A DNA stretch of 14,487 nt, taken from the NCBI GenBank assembly GCA_903881065.1, contig CAIRRW010000361.1, forward strand, positions 1-14,487, written 5' to 3'. A program made the translations under genes and the position numbers. Position 1 is the stretch's first letter. Each line of letters opens with the position of its first letter. Below, in pieces: positions 6,762-14,410 of this stretch. The stretch comes from an uncultured Bacteroidota bacterium (GTDB lineage: Bacteria; Bacteroidota; Bacteroidia; 2-12-FULL-35-15). Below the pieces are notes generated by a model that saw nothing but the letters and a program-made list of their open reading frames with translations, had not been told where the DNA came from and ran no database searches.

Positions 6762-7713
6762 TTTCATCCTCATTAATCTCCATCATACATTTAAAATGTC
6801 CTTTCGGGCATTTTGTATACCCAATCTTGGAGCAAGGCCTGCACGGAAGATTTTTCACTTCAATCATTCTTGATGATAGTGCCGGTAGATAAGGACTAAA
6901 GCCGAAAGCAGGCACTGTGTTTCCCCAGATAGAAATAATTTCTTTTTTGAAAGCCGCTGCAATGTGCATCAATCCTGTATCATGAGAAATGATTTTTGTT
7001 GCCTGCTTTATCAAGGAAGCCGATTGATTGAGATTGTATTTTCCGCAAGCATTGTAAATAAATGCACCAACAGCTTTCTCAATTATGTTTCCACATTCAA
7101 TATCTTCTTTTCCGCCAAGCAATACTATTGGCTGATTCAGCTTTTTACAGATAGAAATAATCTTTTGCACAGGCAATTGTTTGGTCACATGCCTTGCACC
7201 AATAACAAAGCCAATATATCCTTTCTGATGAGAGAGTGGGAGGGAAACGGTATTCACTTCATCTTTTGCAGGTACAAAATAATCCAGCCCTTTATTATCA
7301 TTCTTTATTCCAAGCGATGAGGTAGTCTGCAAATACCTGTCAACAATATGCATTGCAGGCATCTTGTTTATTTTGAAGTTGACTAAAATCCATTTCTTGA
7401 AGTTTAACTTCTTAAACGAAGCAGACGGTTTGCCAAGCGCTGTCTTGGTTTGCAGTGAACGTATATTGTTATGCAAGTCAATTACAAAATCAAAGTTCTC
7501 TTTTTTTAAGTCATTTACCACTTCCTTTACATCTTTATCGATGGTATGAATTTTTGTGAGATAAGGATTATGTTCTATCAATCCTTTGAAAACTTTCTTG
7601 GTTAGAAAATGAATTTCAATTTCCGGTTTCTGTTCTTTCAAACAGCGGATTACAGGCGTAGTTAATACAATGTCGCCAATGGAACTGAAACGGATGATGA
7701 GAATTTTTTTCAA
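6724..7713 (-). CDS. GT9-family ADP-heptose:LPS heptosyltransferase-like glycosyltransferase
   Basis: This is a GT-B glycosyltransferase of family GT9 (WaaC/WaaF type), which adds heptose or a related sugar to lipid A-core at the cytoplasmic face of the inner membrane. The N-terminus MKKILIIRFSSIGDIVLTTP (1-20) carries the family signature with Asp14, the acceptor-side catalytic position. The donor domain has FVIGARHVTKQLP (169-181) and HDTGLMHIAAAF (244-255). Near the C-terminus four cysteines (291, 294, 302, 309) lie in CRPCSK...KCPKGHFKCM. Length, 329 residues, is typical. The start is TTG: an in-frame stop lies six bases before it, the protein begins exactly at the family N-terminus, and the first internal Met is residue 118. 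Six bases separate it from the lipoprotein gene upstream, so co-transcription is very likely. Its exact sugar donor is unknown. Confidence 0.92.
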   Translation of the reverse strand: MKKILIIRFSSIGDIVLTTPVIRCLKEQKPEIEIHFLTKKVFKGLIEHNPYLTKIHTIDKDVKEVVNDLKKENFDFVIDLHNNIRSLQTKTALGKPSASFKKLNFKKWILVNFKINKMPAMHIVDRYLQTTSSLGIKNDNKGLDYFVPAKDEVNTVSLPLSHQKGYIGFVIGARHVTKQLPVQKIISICKKLNQPIVLLGGKEDIECGNIIEKAVGAFIYNACGKYNLNQSASLIKQATKIISHDTGLMHIAAAFKKEIISIWGNTVPAFGFSPYLPALSSRMIEVKNLPCRPCSKIGYTKCPKGHFKCMMEINEDEIISLPKTTPSIP

Positions 7714-7719
7714 GTGAAC

Positions 7720-8739
7720 TTACTTCTCTGAAAAGATTACTTCCAATAAAAGTTGCCCTACCATTTTCAGTGTATTTTTATCAATCACCTCCATATTATC
7801 GGAATGAGCATGATGAAAATACGGGTAGTTATGTTTTGCCACTTCGTAATGAACGATGTCAATACATTTTAAATGCGCAAGAGTATTGATGTATAGATGG
7901 TCGTCAATTGTTTCGCCTGTTTCCTCATTTGTAAAATAATTTCCGTAGCCCATTCTGCCTGCAATGTCCCAAATCTTCTTTACAATATCAGGGGCAAAAG
8001 CCAATGAAGTTCCTTCTTTCGGGAAAACTGGATTTTTCCCACCTACCATATCCAACAGAATACCATAGTCAGCATAGTATCCTGGTTTATGAGGATTTTT
8101 CGCCCAGTATTGCGACCCAAGGCACCATGTGTCTTCTTTTTGTGACTCAATTCCCGAAGAAGATTGTTGCCCATAATCTTCAATATCAAAGAGAATAATG
8201 TCAATACCTTTCTCAAATTTTGATATGCCTAACTTTCGCGCTAGTTCCATCAATACTGCAACTCCGCTGGCTCCATCGTCAGCTCCGTCAAATGGTTTGT
8301 CTTTTTTTACTGAGTCTAAATCAGCCCATGGGCGTGTGTCCCAGTGTGCGGTCAATAATATTCTGTTATTCAAATCAGGCTTATATTCCGCAATAATGTT
8401 TTTCAAGTTGAATTGTTTTCCATCGTATGTTTTCACAGTTCCGTTTTGTACACTAACTTTTAATCCATACGATTTTAATTTCGCAACCAGATAATCTGCA
8501 CACCTTTCGTGAGGCTTTGTTCCCGGTATTCGCGGTCCGAAATCAACCTGTGCTTTTACAAAGGAATATGCTGAATCCGCATTAAAATCAGGTGTTGGAG
8601 TTTTTGGAACAACAACTGTATTTACAGGAGGAGTTATGTTATTGTTTTTAGTATCGTTTGTGCAAGATGCAATGAAGACAGCTATTACAAGAGATATGAA
8701 AAGAATTATTTTATTCTGAAATCGACCAGACTGGACCAT
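7720..8739 (-). CDS. M28-family lipoprotein, glutaminyl-peptide cyclotransferase-like
   Basis: The protein is probably an envelope-anchored zinc enzyme that cyclises N-terminal glutamine to pyroglutamate; an M28 aminopeptidase is the alternative. A basic start and hydrophobic stretch (11-25) end at IASC, with Cys26 as the likely lipidation site. The M28/QC core follows: LLTAHWDTRPWAD (128-140) with His132 and Asp134, DGADDGASG (151-159) with Asp154/155, LFDIEDYG (183-190) with Glu187/Asp188, LLDMVGG (228-234) with Asp230, TIDDHLYI (278-285), and HHAHSDNMEVI (309-319) with His312. WCLGSQYW and the DDH motif point to the cyclotransferase branch. The ATG at 8739 is the only suitable start and lies inside cysS, giving a 29-base overlap and likely translational coupling. 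Length, 339 residues, is normal for bacterial homologues. Confidence 0.87.
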   Translation of the reverse strand: MVQSGRFQNKIILFISLVIAVFIASCTNDTKNNNITPPVNTVVVPKTPTPDFNADSAYSFVKAQVDFGPRIPGTKPHERCADYLVAKLKSYGLKVSVQNGTVKTYDGKQFNLKNIIAEYKPDLNNRILLTAHWDTRPWADLDSVKKDKPFDGADDGASGVAVLMELARKLGISKFEKGIDIILFDIEDYGQQSSSGIESQKEDTWCLGSQYWAKNPHKPGYYADYGILLDMVGGKNPVFPKEGTSLAFAPDIVKKIWDIAGRMGYGNYFTNEETGETIDDHLYINTLAHLKCIDIVHYEVAKHNYPYFHHAHSDNMEVIDKNTLKMVGQLLLEVIFSEK

Positions 8740-10183
8740 CTTTGGTATCTTTAATTTGTATGTTATGCGAATTCAAGTCATCCCGCAATTTATCGGAAGC
8801 GGCATAATCCTTTCTTGCTTTTATATCTTTTCTTATTTCCAAAATAACTTCCATCGCTCCCTTCAATGCTTTGTCGGATGAAGAATTAGAGGTTTCTGAT
8901 TTTAATCCCAATACATCAAAAACAAATGAGTGCATTAGTTTTTTTAATGTTGCTAAATCATCAGCTGTTATTGTTTCTTTATTGTCGTTAACAGAATTAA
9001 TAATTCTCGCACCTTCAAATAAACTAGCTACTAATATTGGCGCATTAAAATCATCATTCATGGCATCATAGCATGCTTTTTCCAATTCCTTTATGTTGGA
9101 AGTAGAAGTTGATGAAGGTTTTAAATTATCCAATGTTTTAATAGAGGTCACCAAACGTGCATACCCTTTTTCGGATGCTTGCAATGCTTCGTTTGAAAAG
9201 TCAAGTGTACTTCTGTAATGCGTCTGCATCATAAAAAAACGCACAGCCATTGGGCTGTATCCTTTATCGAGTAAGGGATGATTTCCTATAAATAATTCTC
9301 CCGGAAGAAAACCATTGCCGGCCGACTTTGACATTCTAGCTCCATTTACAGTAAGCATATTGGTATGCATCCAGTATTTCACTGGTGCTTTATGGTTGCA
9401 AGCCTGCGATTGTGCTATTTCATTTGTATGATGCGTTGCCTGCAAATCCATTCCTCCTCCATGTATATCAAAAGTCTCTCCTAAATATTTACTGCTCATT
9501 GCAGAGCACTCAATGTGCCATCCCGGGAAACCCCATCCCCAAGGAGAGTTCCATTTCATCAATGTTTCAGGTTTAGCAGCTATCCATAATGCGAAATCCA
9601 AACGGCCGTGTTTTTCATCCTGACCGCTAAGTTCGCGTGTGCCTTCCAACAAGTCTTCCAGCTTACGATTGGTAAGTTGACCGTAAGGGAATTCCGTACT
9701 GTATTTTTCTACATCAAAATAAACGGTTCCATTTGTTTCGTATGCATAACCATTAGAAATAATTTCTTTTATCATTTCAATCTGTTCTCCAATATGACCA
9801 GTAGCGGTAGGCTCAATGCTCGGAGGAAGTGTGTTGAACACACGCATCACATCGTGGAAACCAAGTGTGTATTTCTGAACAATCTCCATTGGCTCCAGTT
9901 GTTCCAGCTTTGCTTTTTTTGCAAATTTATCGTCGCCTTCATCCCTGTCTCCTTCCAAATGCCCTGCATCAGTGATGTTGCGAACATAACGAATCTTATA
10001 TCCTAAATGCAATAAGTAACGATAAATTAAATCAAATGAAATAAAAGTGCGGCAGTTGCCTAAATGAACATCACTATAAACAGTAGGCCCGCAAACATAA
10101 AGGCCAACCATTCCTTCATGTATAGGTTCAAACTTTTCCTTGGTTCTGGTAAGTGTATTATAAATAAATAGGGGATTTTGCAT
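8711..10183 (-). CDS. cysS: Cysteinyl-tRNA synthetase
   Basis: CysS is the class I synthetase that charges tRNA-Cys with cysteine in the cytoplasm. The 490-residue protein has the standard order: a Rossmann catalytic domain with the HIGH-type motif HLGN at 40-43, KMSKS-type RMSKS at 283-287, and a helical tRNA-binding C-terminal region (about 330-490). The zinc site that selects cysteine is intact: Cys31 (YVCGPTVY), Cys226 (GWHIECSAMSSKYLG), His251 and Glu255 (HHTNEIAQSQA), matching E. coli Cys28, Cys209, His234 and Glu238. The ATG at 10183 gives the usual MQNPLFIYNT start. No TAnnTTTG element is found in the 65 bases upstream, so the gene may be read from the promoter of the preceding MORN gene or from a divergent promoter. 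It heads a tightly packed run with the cyclotransferase-like and heptosyltransferase genes. Confidence 0.98.
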   Translation of the reverse strand: MQNPLFIYNTLTRTKEKFEPIHEGMVGLYVCGPTVYSDVHLGNCRTFISFDLIYRYLLHLGYKIRYVRNITDAGHLEGDRDEGDDKFAKKAKLEQLEPMEIVQKYTLGFHDVMRVFNTLPPSIEPTATGHIGEQIEMIKEIISNGYAYETNGTVYFDVEKYSTEFPYGQLTNRKLEDLLEGTRELSGQDEKHGRLDFALWIAAKPETLMKWNSPWGWGFPGWHIECSAMSSKYLGETFDIHGGGMDLQATHHTNEIAQSQACNHKAPVKYWMHTNMLTVNGARMSKSAGNGFLPGELFIGNHPLLDKGYSPMAVRFFMMQTHYRSTLDFSNEALQASEKGYARLVTSIKTLDNLKPSSTSTSNIKELEKACYDAMNDDFNAPILVASLFEGARIINSVNDNKETITADDLATLKKLMHSFVFDVLGLKSETSNSSSDKALKGAMEVILEIRKDIKARKDYAASDKLRDDLNSHNIQIKDTKDGPVWSISE

Positions 10184-10193
10184 ATAATTTACA

Positions 10194-10214
10194 GACTTAT
10201 GATACTTATAAGTC
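10194..10214 (-). promoter_or_regulatory. 7-bp hairpin in the cysS leader
   Basis: GACTTAT (10194-10200) and ATAAGTC (10208-10214) form a perfect 7-bp stem with a 7-base loop. It stands 10 bases ahead of the cysS start codon. It has only two G-C pairs and no T-tract. It could be an operator-like palindrome, a 5'-leader structure or chance; there is no sign of a T-box. Confidence 0.3.
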
Positions 10215-10248
10215 CATCTCTATTAAGTTATTTAGATGTATATTTCAA

Positions 10249-11133
10249 TTATTTCTCTTCTTCAATAATGGCGTCTCCAACATATCTGCCTTGCTTATAA
10301 ACAGCAATGCGTGTTAATATGCCATCGTCGTTATAAATAAAACATTTACCGTCTCTCAATTTAAAGTTGGAAAATGTACCTTCTTTTGAAACCTGTTTAT
10401 TTATGTTATATAATTTCCAATAACCTTCACCTGTAAATTGTTTTCCAAGGTTATCCTTCTCAGTTTTCTGAGGGATAACTGGTGGAGTCGTTGTTTTTTC
10501 TTCAGTAGGTTTTACAGAACTTGTTTTTTTGAGTTCATATGATTTTGAAGTTTCAGGATCAAAACTTCCGTTGTTAAAATTCTTTTCTTCTCTGATATCT
10601 CCATTCTCATAATATTCTTTTATAATACCCGATTCGTTTCCTGATGACCAATTACCTTCAATCATTATTTGCCCATTCTCAAAATAATATTTCTGTTCTC
10701 CATCCCGTCTCCCATTTTGGTTAAAGTTAAACTCCTGCTGCACCTGCCCGTTGTCGTAATATAATTTATAGTTGCCTACCCAGCGTGAATTTTGCCATAA
10801 TCCTTCTTCTTTTATTTTCCCGTTATCATGGTACATAATTGCATGTCCACTTGGTCGGCCGTTTTCATAAGTAATTCTGCTCTTCAATACTCCATTAGGA
10901 TAATATTCCTTCCATATCCCAATTCTTTTTCCATCCATAAAAATTCCCTCTTCCACTTTTTGTTCATCTGAATAATTAGGACGATGAGCCATAGAATTAT
11001 AAATAACCCATTTGCCTTGCTTTTTATCATTGGCATCAGTGAAATTTATTGAATCTTTCTTTTGAATATAGGAAGCTTGAATGATATCGAATCTAAGAAA
11101 TAGAATAAGAGATATCAGGATTACTTTTTTCAT
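10249..11133 (-). CDS. Exported MORN-repeat protein, YwqK-like
   Basis: The 294-residue protein has a short signal peptide (basic MKK, hydrophobic core 4-14, likely cleavage near residue 20) followed by MORN-type (MORN_2) repeats of 23-25 residues. Each unit carries a YY-x-NG turn and a G-x-W or aromatic-Gly pattern: roughly 72-96, 97-120, 121-145, 146-169 and 170-192. A Lys/Thr/Pro-rich linker (about 200-228) separates these from two more units at 238-262 and 263-286. Such proteins are often labelled YwqK-family antitoxin, but export and the absence of a toxin partner argue against an antitoxin role; a periplasmic or cell-surface scaffold is more likely. The ATG at 11133 gives the best signal peptide. 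It is 106 bases after tdh and 65 bases before cysS on the same strand. Function remains unknown. Confidence 0.85.
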   Translation of the reverse strand: MKKVILISLILFLRFDIIQASYIQKKDSINFTDANDKKQGKWVIYNSMAHRPNYSDEQKVEEGIFMDGKRIGIWKEYYPNGVLKSRITYENGRPSGHAIMYHDNGKIKEEGLWQNSRWVGNYKLYYDNGQVQQEFNFNQNGRRDGEQKYYFENGQIMIEGNWSSGNESGIIKEYYENGDIREEKNFNNGSFDPETSKSYELKKTSSVKPTEEKTTTPPVIPQKTEKDNLGKQFTGEGYWKLYNINKQVSKEGTFSNFKLRDGKCFIYNDDGILTRIAVYKQGRYVGDAIIEEEK

Positions 11134-11159
11134 TAAGGATAGTTAGAATCTATTTTATA

Positions 11160-11175
11160 AGGTATAAAGGTATAA
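11160..11175 (-). promoter_or_regulatory. Tandem octamer with weak promoter-like element ahead of the MORN gene
   Basis: AGGTATAA is repeated back to back at 11160-11175. On the minus strand this region reads TACCTTTA (11172-11165), one mismatch from TAnnTTTG, about 30 bases before the ATG of the MORN gene. It is the only promoter-like sequence seen in the 106-base gap and is weak. Confidence 0.25.
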
Positions 11176-11239
11176 TATTTTTCTTGTATGATTTCTATTT
11201 GAATTTCGGTTATTTATTCCTCAAATAATTAGGTTAATA

Positions 11240-12181
11240 CTACTGTTTTAAATTCTTCATCATATCATCGGTCATTCTTTTCAAATCGTATTCAGGTTTC
11301 CATCCCCAGTCTTTCGATGCCTCTGAAGCATCAATGCTTTGAGGCCAGCTATCAGCTATTTGCTGGCGCGAATCAGGTTTATAGGAAATTGAAAAGTCAG
11401 GAATATGCTTCTTGATTTCTTCAGCAATTTCTTTGGGAGAAAAACTAATACCTGCTAAGTTATAACTCGACCGCACTTTAACTTTATCAGCATCTGCCTG
11501 CATTATTTCAATGGTTGCTTTTATTGCATCGGGCATATACATCATCGGTAGAGTAGTGTTTTCTGACAAGAAACATTCGTACGTTTTATTCTTTATTGCT
11601 TCATGAAATATATGTACTGCATAATCCGTTGTTCCTCCTCCCGGAGCAGATTGCCAGCCTATCAAGCCGGGATAACGCAAACTACGAACATCCACATTGT
11701 ATTTATGAAAATAATATTCGCACCAGCGTTCGCCTGCCTGTTTGCTGATGCCATAAACCGTGCTAGGCTCCATTACGGTAAATTGCGGAGTATTATTCTT
11801 TGGAGTATTAGGGCCAAAAACTGCAATAGAACTGGGCCAGTAAATGCGTTCAATAATTTTTTCCTTTGCCAGATCAAGTACATTAAACAACCCTTGCATA
11901 TTTAATTCCCAGCCAAGTTTCGGCATTTTCTCAGCAGTTGCTGATAACAGTGCTGCTAATAAATAAACTTGATTTACGTTATGTCGTGTAACTACTTCTC
12001 CCAGCTGATGTGCATCCATTACATTGGCTACTTCAAAAGGACCTTCTTTTGCCTGATTGGTATTTTTAATGTCGGAAGCAATTACATTATCCACACCATA
12101 AATATCTCTAAGTTTATGAACGAGTTCAGTACCTATTTGTCCTGAAGAACCTATTACCAGTATTTTATCCTTTGTATGCAT
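11240..12181 (-). CDS. tdh: L-threonine 3-dehydrogenase, short-chain (SDR/UDP-galactose-epimerase-like) type
   Basis: The enzyme oxidises L-threonine with NAD+ to 2-amino-3-ketobutyrate, normally cleaved by Kbl to glycine and acetyl-CoA; no kbl gene is in the window. The 313-residue protein is the extended-SDR form known from Flavobacterium, Cupriavidus and mammals, not the zinc-dependent E. coli form. It has the NAD-binding GSSGQIG at 11-17, Asp37 after the second strand, WPSSIAVFG (115-123) supplying the catalytic Ser, and YGISK with Tyr143 and Lys147. The threonine-dehydrogenase hallmark RYPGLIGWQSAPGGGTTDYA lies at 169-188; epimerases lack this PGGGTTDYA loop. The C-terminal part (about 215-313) ends in DWGWKPEYDL. 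It is transcribed from its own promoter, divergent from the TPR membrane protein, and has a leader of about 80 bases containing a hairpin. Confidence 0.95.
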   Translation of the reverse strand: MHTKDKILVIGSSGQIGTELVHKLRDIYGVDNVIASDIKNTNQAKEGPFEVANVMDAHQLGEVVTRHNVNQVYLLAALLSATAEKMPKLGWELNMQGLFNVLDLAKEKIIERIYWPSSIAVFGPNTPKNNTPQFTVMEPSTVYGISKQAGERWCEYYFHKYNVDVRSLRYPGLIGWQSAPGGGTTDYAVHIFHEAIKNKTYECFLSENTTLPMMYMPDAIKATIEIMQADADKVKVRSSYNLAGISFSPKEIAEEIKKHIPDFSISYKPDSRQQIADSWPQSIDASEASKDWGWKPEYDLKRMTDDMMKNLKQ

Positions 12182-12199
12182 ATCGACATTTCATTTATT

Positions 12200-12221
12200 A
12201 CAGGAAATAAATTCTTCCTGT
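12200..12221 (-). promoter_or_regulatory. Hairpin in the tdh leader
   Basis: ACAGGAA (12200-12206) and TTCCTGT (12215-12221) form a perfect 7-bp stem with an 8-base loop, 18 bases upstream of the tdh start codon and inside its predicted transcript. It could influence translation initiation or be an operator. No known riboswitch shape is recognised. Confidence 0.35.
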
Positions 12222-12266
12222 TCATGTATTAATAGCAATAATTAATTTAAACTTTTGCTTCGGTCG

Positions 12267-12295
12267 CAAAGATAATGTTTAAAAGATAATGCAAA
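12267..12295 (-). promoter_or_regulatory. Promoter of tdh
   Basis: On the minus strand TATCTTTG (12274-12267) matches TAnnTTTG fully, and TTTG (12295-12292) lies 17 bases upstream as the -33 element. Transcription would begin around 12260, giving tdh a leader of about 80 bases, much longer than the leaders predicted for the other genes here. Confidence 0.7.
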
Positions 12296-12318
12296 TCAAT
12301 GTAAGAGTTAAATACTTT

Positions 12319-12339
12319 ATCACTAAGTAGAATAGTGAT
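12319..12339. promoter_or_regulatory. 7-bp palindrome in the tdh / TPR-gene divergent region
   Basis: ATCACTA (12319-12325) and TAGTGAT (12333-12339) form a perfect inverted repeat around a 7-base centre. It lies upstream of both the tdh promoter and the TPR gene, a suitable place for a regulator site, but no regulator is known and chance is possible. Confidence 0.3.
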
Positions 12340-12385
12340 GCAGAATAGCTATCGATAAAGAATAAATAGTTAGTTTAGCAGTCAT

Positions 12386-12393
12386 TTTATTTG
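12386..12393 (+). promoter_or_regulatory. Possible promoter element for the TPR glycosyltransferase-like gene
   Basis: TTTATTTG at 12386-12393 differs from TAnnTTTG at the second base only. It lies 13 bases before the ATG at 12407, a spacing like that of ispG. The -33 region shows no clear TTG. Confidence 0.3.
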
Positions 12394-12406
12394 AGAAAAG
12401 TAATAG

Positions 12407-14410
12407 ATGGAAAATGGCAGTGATACATTAGGTGAGGTAGAGTTAACTTCAGTCAGTAGACTTAAAACTATACTTGGAATCATCATTGTCATTTTTGCTG
12501 TTTTATTATATGCACAAAGTATTTCCTTTAATTATACAGTTGACGATGGAATTATAAAAGACAACATCCTTGTAAAGCAGGGAATATCGGCAATTCCTAC
12601 ACTTTTAAAGACTGACAGATTATACGGCTGCGGAATTGAATCGCTTCGAATGCCCGAATACCGGCCATTCACAATGATTGTATTTGCTGTCGAATGGCAA
12701 CTGTTTCCTGACAGTCCTCATGTATATCATTTAATTAATATTCTGCTCTATTCGCTCACCTGCTGGTTACTTTATTTATTGCTTTGTAAATTATTTGCAA
12801 AGCAAAATCTTATTTTCCCTTTTGTCTGTGCGCTTCTGTATACAGCACATCCAATACATACCGAAGTGGTAGACAGTATCAAAAGTCAGGACGAGATATT
12901 GTGTTTTCTTTTCTCGCTGTTATCACTTATTCTTTATTTAAAATTTGTAGAAACAAAACGAATTCTTCATTTCATTTTCGCTTCGTTATGTTACCTAATT
13001 GCATTAATGTCAAAAGAAACAGCAATTACTTTTCTGTTGATTTGCCCGCTTACTATCTATGTTTTTACAGATGCAAAACCAACAGTCAATGTAAAAGTAG
13101 CACTTACACTTCTTATTATCTCCGCATTATTTATGCTGATAAGGTACGAAGTATTTCAAGCGATTCAAGCCACAAGAGTAGATAAATTAATTTCTCCTGA
13201 TTTTAATTCAATCGTAGCAGCTCCTGATTTTATAAGTCAGAAAGCAACGGCATTTTATATCTTACTTCGATATATTTTTCTGTTGATTCTTCCATATCAT
13301 TTATCCTACGATTATTCAATTGCACAAATACCAATACAACATATATACAGTGTTGGCGCATTGGTTGGCATTGCGGTATATTTATTAATCGGAATAGTTG
13401 CGATACTTAAAATAAGGAAGAAAAGCATTGCAGCATTCGCTATACTTTTTTATTTAATCACGTTAGCACCTGTATCCAATATTTTTTTATTGATTCACTG
13501 GACTATGGCAGAACGTTTTATGTACATGCCTTCGCTGGGTTTTTGTATAATACTTGCGCTGTTTATTATTAAGTTTACAAAAGCAGAAAGGAATGCAACT
13601 CAATTCACCACATTAAAACAAATGATTACCGGCAATGTGATTTTATTTATTGCAGTATTTAGTATTATTGCTTTATATGCTGCACGTACGCTGGCAAGAA
13701 ATCCCGACTGGAAAGATAATACCGCATTATATAGTCATGATGTGAAAGAAGTGCCCAACAATGCGTATGCACATTTATTTTACGGAAAGCTGTTGGTGAG
13801 TTCACTTTTTTCGGCAGATAAAACCAATGACCAGCGAACTCAAATTTCTGATAGCGCTATTGTAGAGCTTACTAGATCAACACAGCTATATCCAATACCC
13901 GAAGCGTATTCTTATTTGGGTGCAGCATATCTGAACAAAGGAGATTATGCGAATGCAATCATCAATTACGAAATGGCAATTAAACTGTATTTCCCCATTG
14001 CTCCCGTTTATGTATATTGCGATTTAGGGTTGGCGTATTCGCAAACCGGCAATTATGAAAAAGCATTGAATGTGCTCGAAACATCACTTAAATATTACCC
14101 AACAGTAGTAGATGCAAATATTAAAAAGAGTCGTATTTATTTATTAACGGGGCGAAATAGGGAAGCCATTGCCGAATGTGAACGCGCATTAAAAGTGGAT
14201 GCCAACAATGTGCTGGCGTATGAAAATATGGGTTGTGGATACTTAAATTCAGGCCAATATGACAATGCAATTCAATGTTTGAAAAAAGCATTACAACTGA
14301 ATCCTGACAATCCTGATTGTTTAAGATTTCTGGGAATGTGTTACGACAGGATGGATGATAAAATTACTGCAAACCAATATTATCAAAAGGCAGGGCAGCG
14401 GAGGAATTAA
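12407..14410 (+). CDS. TMTC-like membrane glycosyltransferase with C-terminal TPR array
   Basis: The 667-residue protein resembles the TMTC protein O-mannosyltransferase group (GT-C fold), known in animals and found as uncharacterised homologues in bacteria. An N-terminal membrane part of roughly 11-12 helices (about 22-427) is followed by five TPR units (about 497-530, 534-567, 568-600, 602-635, 636-665). Family-like points are the Asp46-Asp47 pair in the first extracytoplasmic loop (NYTVDDGIIKDN), YRPFT (85-89), AHPIHTEVVDSIKSQDE (147-163), MSKETAIT (201-208) and AERFMYMPSLGF (368-379). In GT-C enzymes an acidic pair in that loop binds metal and the polyprenyl-linked sugar, so the active site would face the periplasm, with the TPRs on that side if 12 helices are right. 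The substrate is unknown. It is divergent from tdh; 77 featureless bases follow its stop. Confidence 0.85.
   Translation: MENGSDTLGEVELTSVSRLKTILGIIIVIFAVLLYAQSISFNYTVDDGIIKDNILVKQGISAIPTLLKTDRLYGCGIESLRMPEYRPFTMIVFAVEWQLFPDSPHVYHLINILLYSLTCWLLYLLLCKLFAKQNLIFPFVCALLYTAHPIHTEVVDSIKSQDEILCFLFSLLSLILYLKFVETKRILHFIFASLCYLIALMSKETAITFLLICPLTIYVFTDAKPTVNVKVALTLLIISALFMLIRYEVFQAIQATRVDKLISPDFNSIVAAPDFISQKATAFYILLRYIFLLILPYHLSYDYSIAQIPIQHIYSVGALVGIAVYLLIGIVAILKIRKKSIAAFAILFYLITLAPVSNIFLLIHWTMAERFMYMPSLGFCIILALFIIKFTKAERNATQFTTLKQMITGNVILFIAVFSIIALYAARTLARNPDWKDNTALYSHDVKEVPNNAYAHLFYGKLLVSSLFSADKTNDQRTQISDSAIVELTRSTQLYPIPEAYSYLGAAYLNKGDYANAIINYEMAIKLYFPIAPVYVYCDLGLAYSQTGNYEKALNVLETSLKYYPTVVDANIKKSRIYLLTGRNREAIAECERALKVDANNVLAYENMGCGYLNSGQYDNAIQCLKKALQLNPDNPDCLRFLGMCYDRMDDKITANQYYQKAGQRRN

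Noticed and set aside
7714..7722. Frameshift or stop mutation splitting a fused lipoprotein-glycosyltransferase gene
   Set aside because: Both proteins have complete, family-typical N- and C-termini of normal length, so the in-frame stop is a genuine gene boundary.
10184..10248. T-box or other amino-acid riboswitch controlling cysS
   Set aside because: The gap is only 65 bases, lacks a T-box sequence and specifier-loop architecture, and T-boxes are not typical of Bacteroidota.
10249..11133. Toxin-antitoxin module
   Set aside because: MORN_2 proteins are often auto-labelled as YwqK antitoxins, but this one has a signal peptide and no toxin-like gene beside it.
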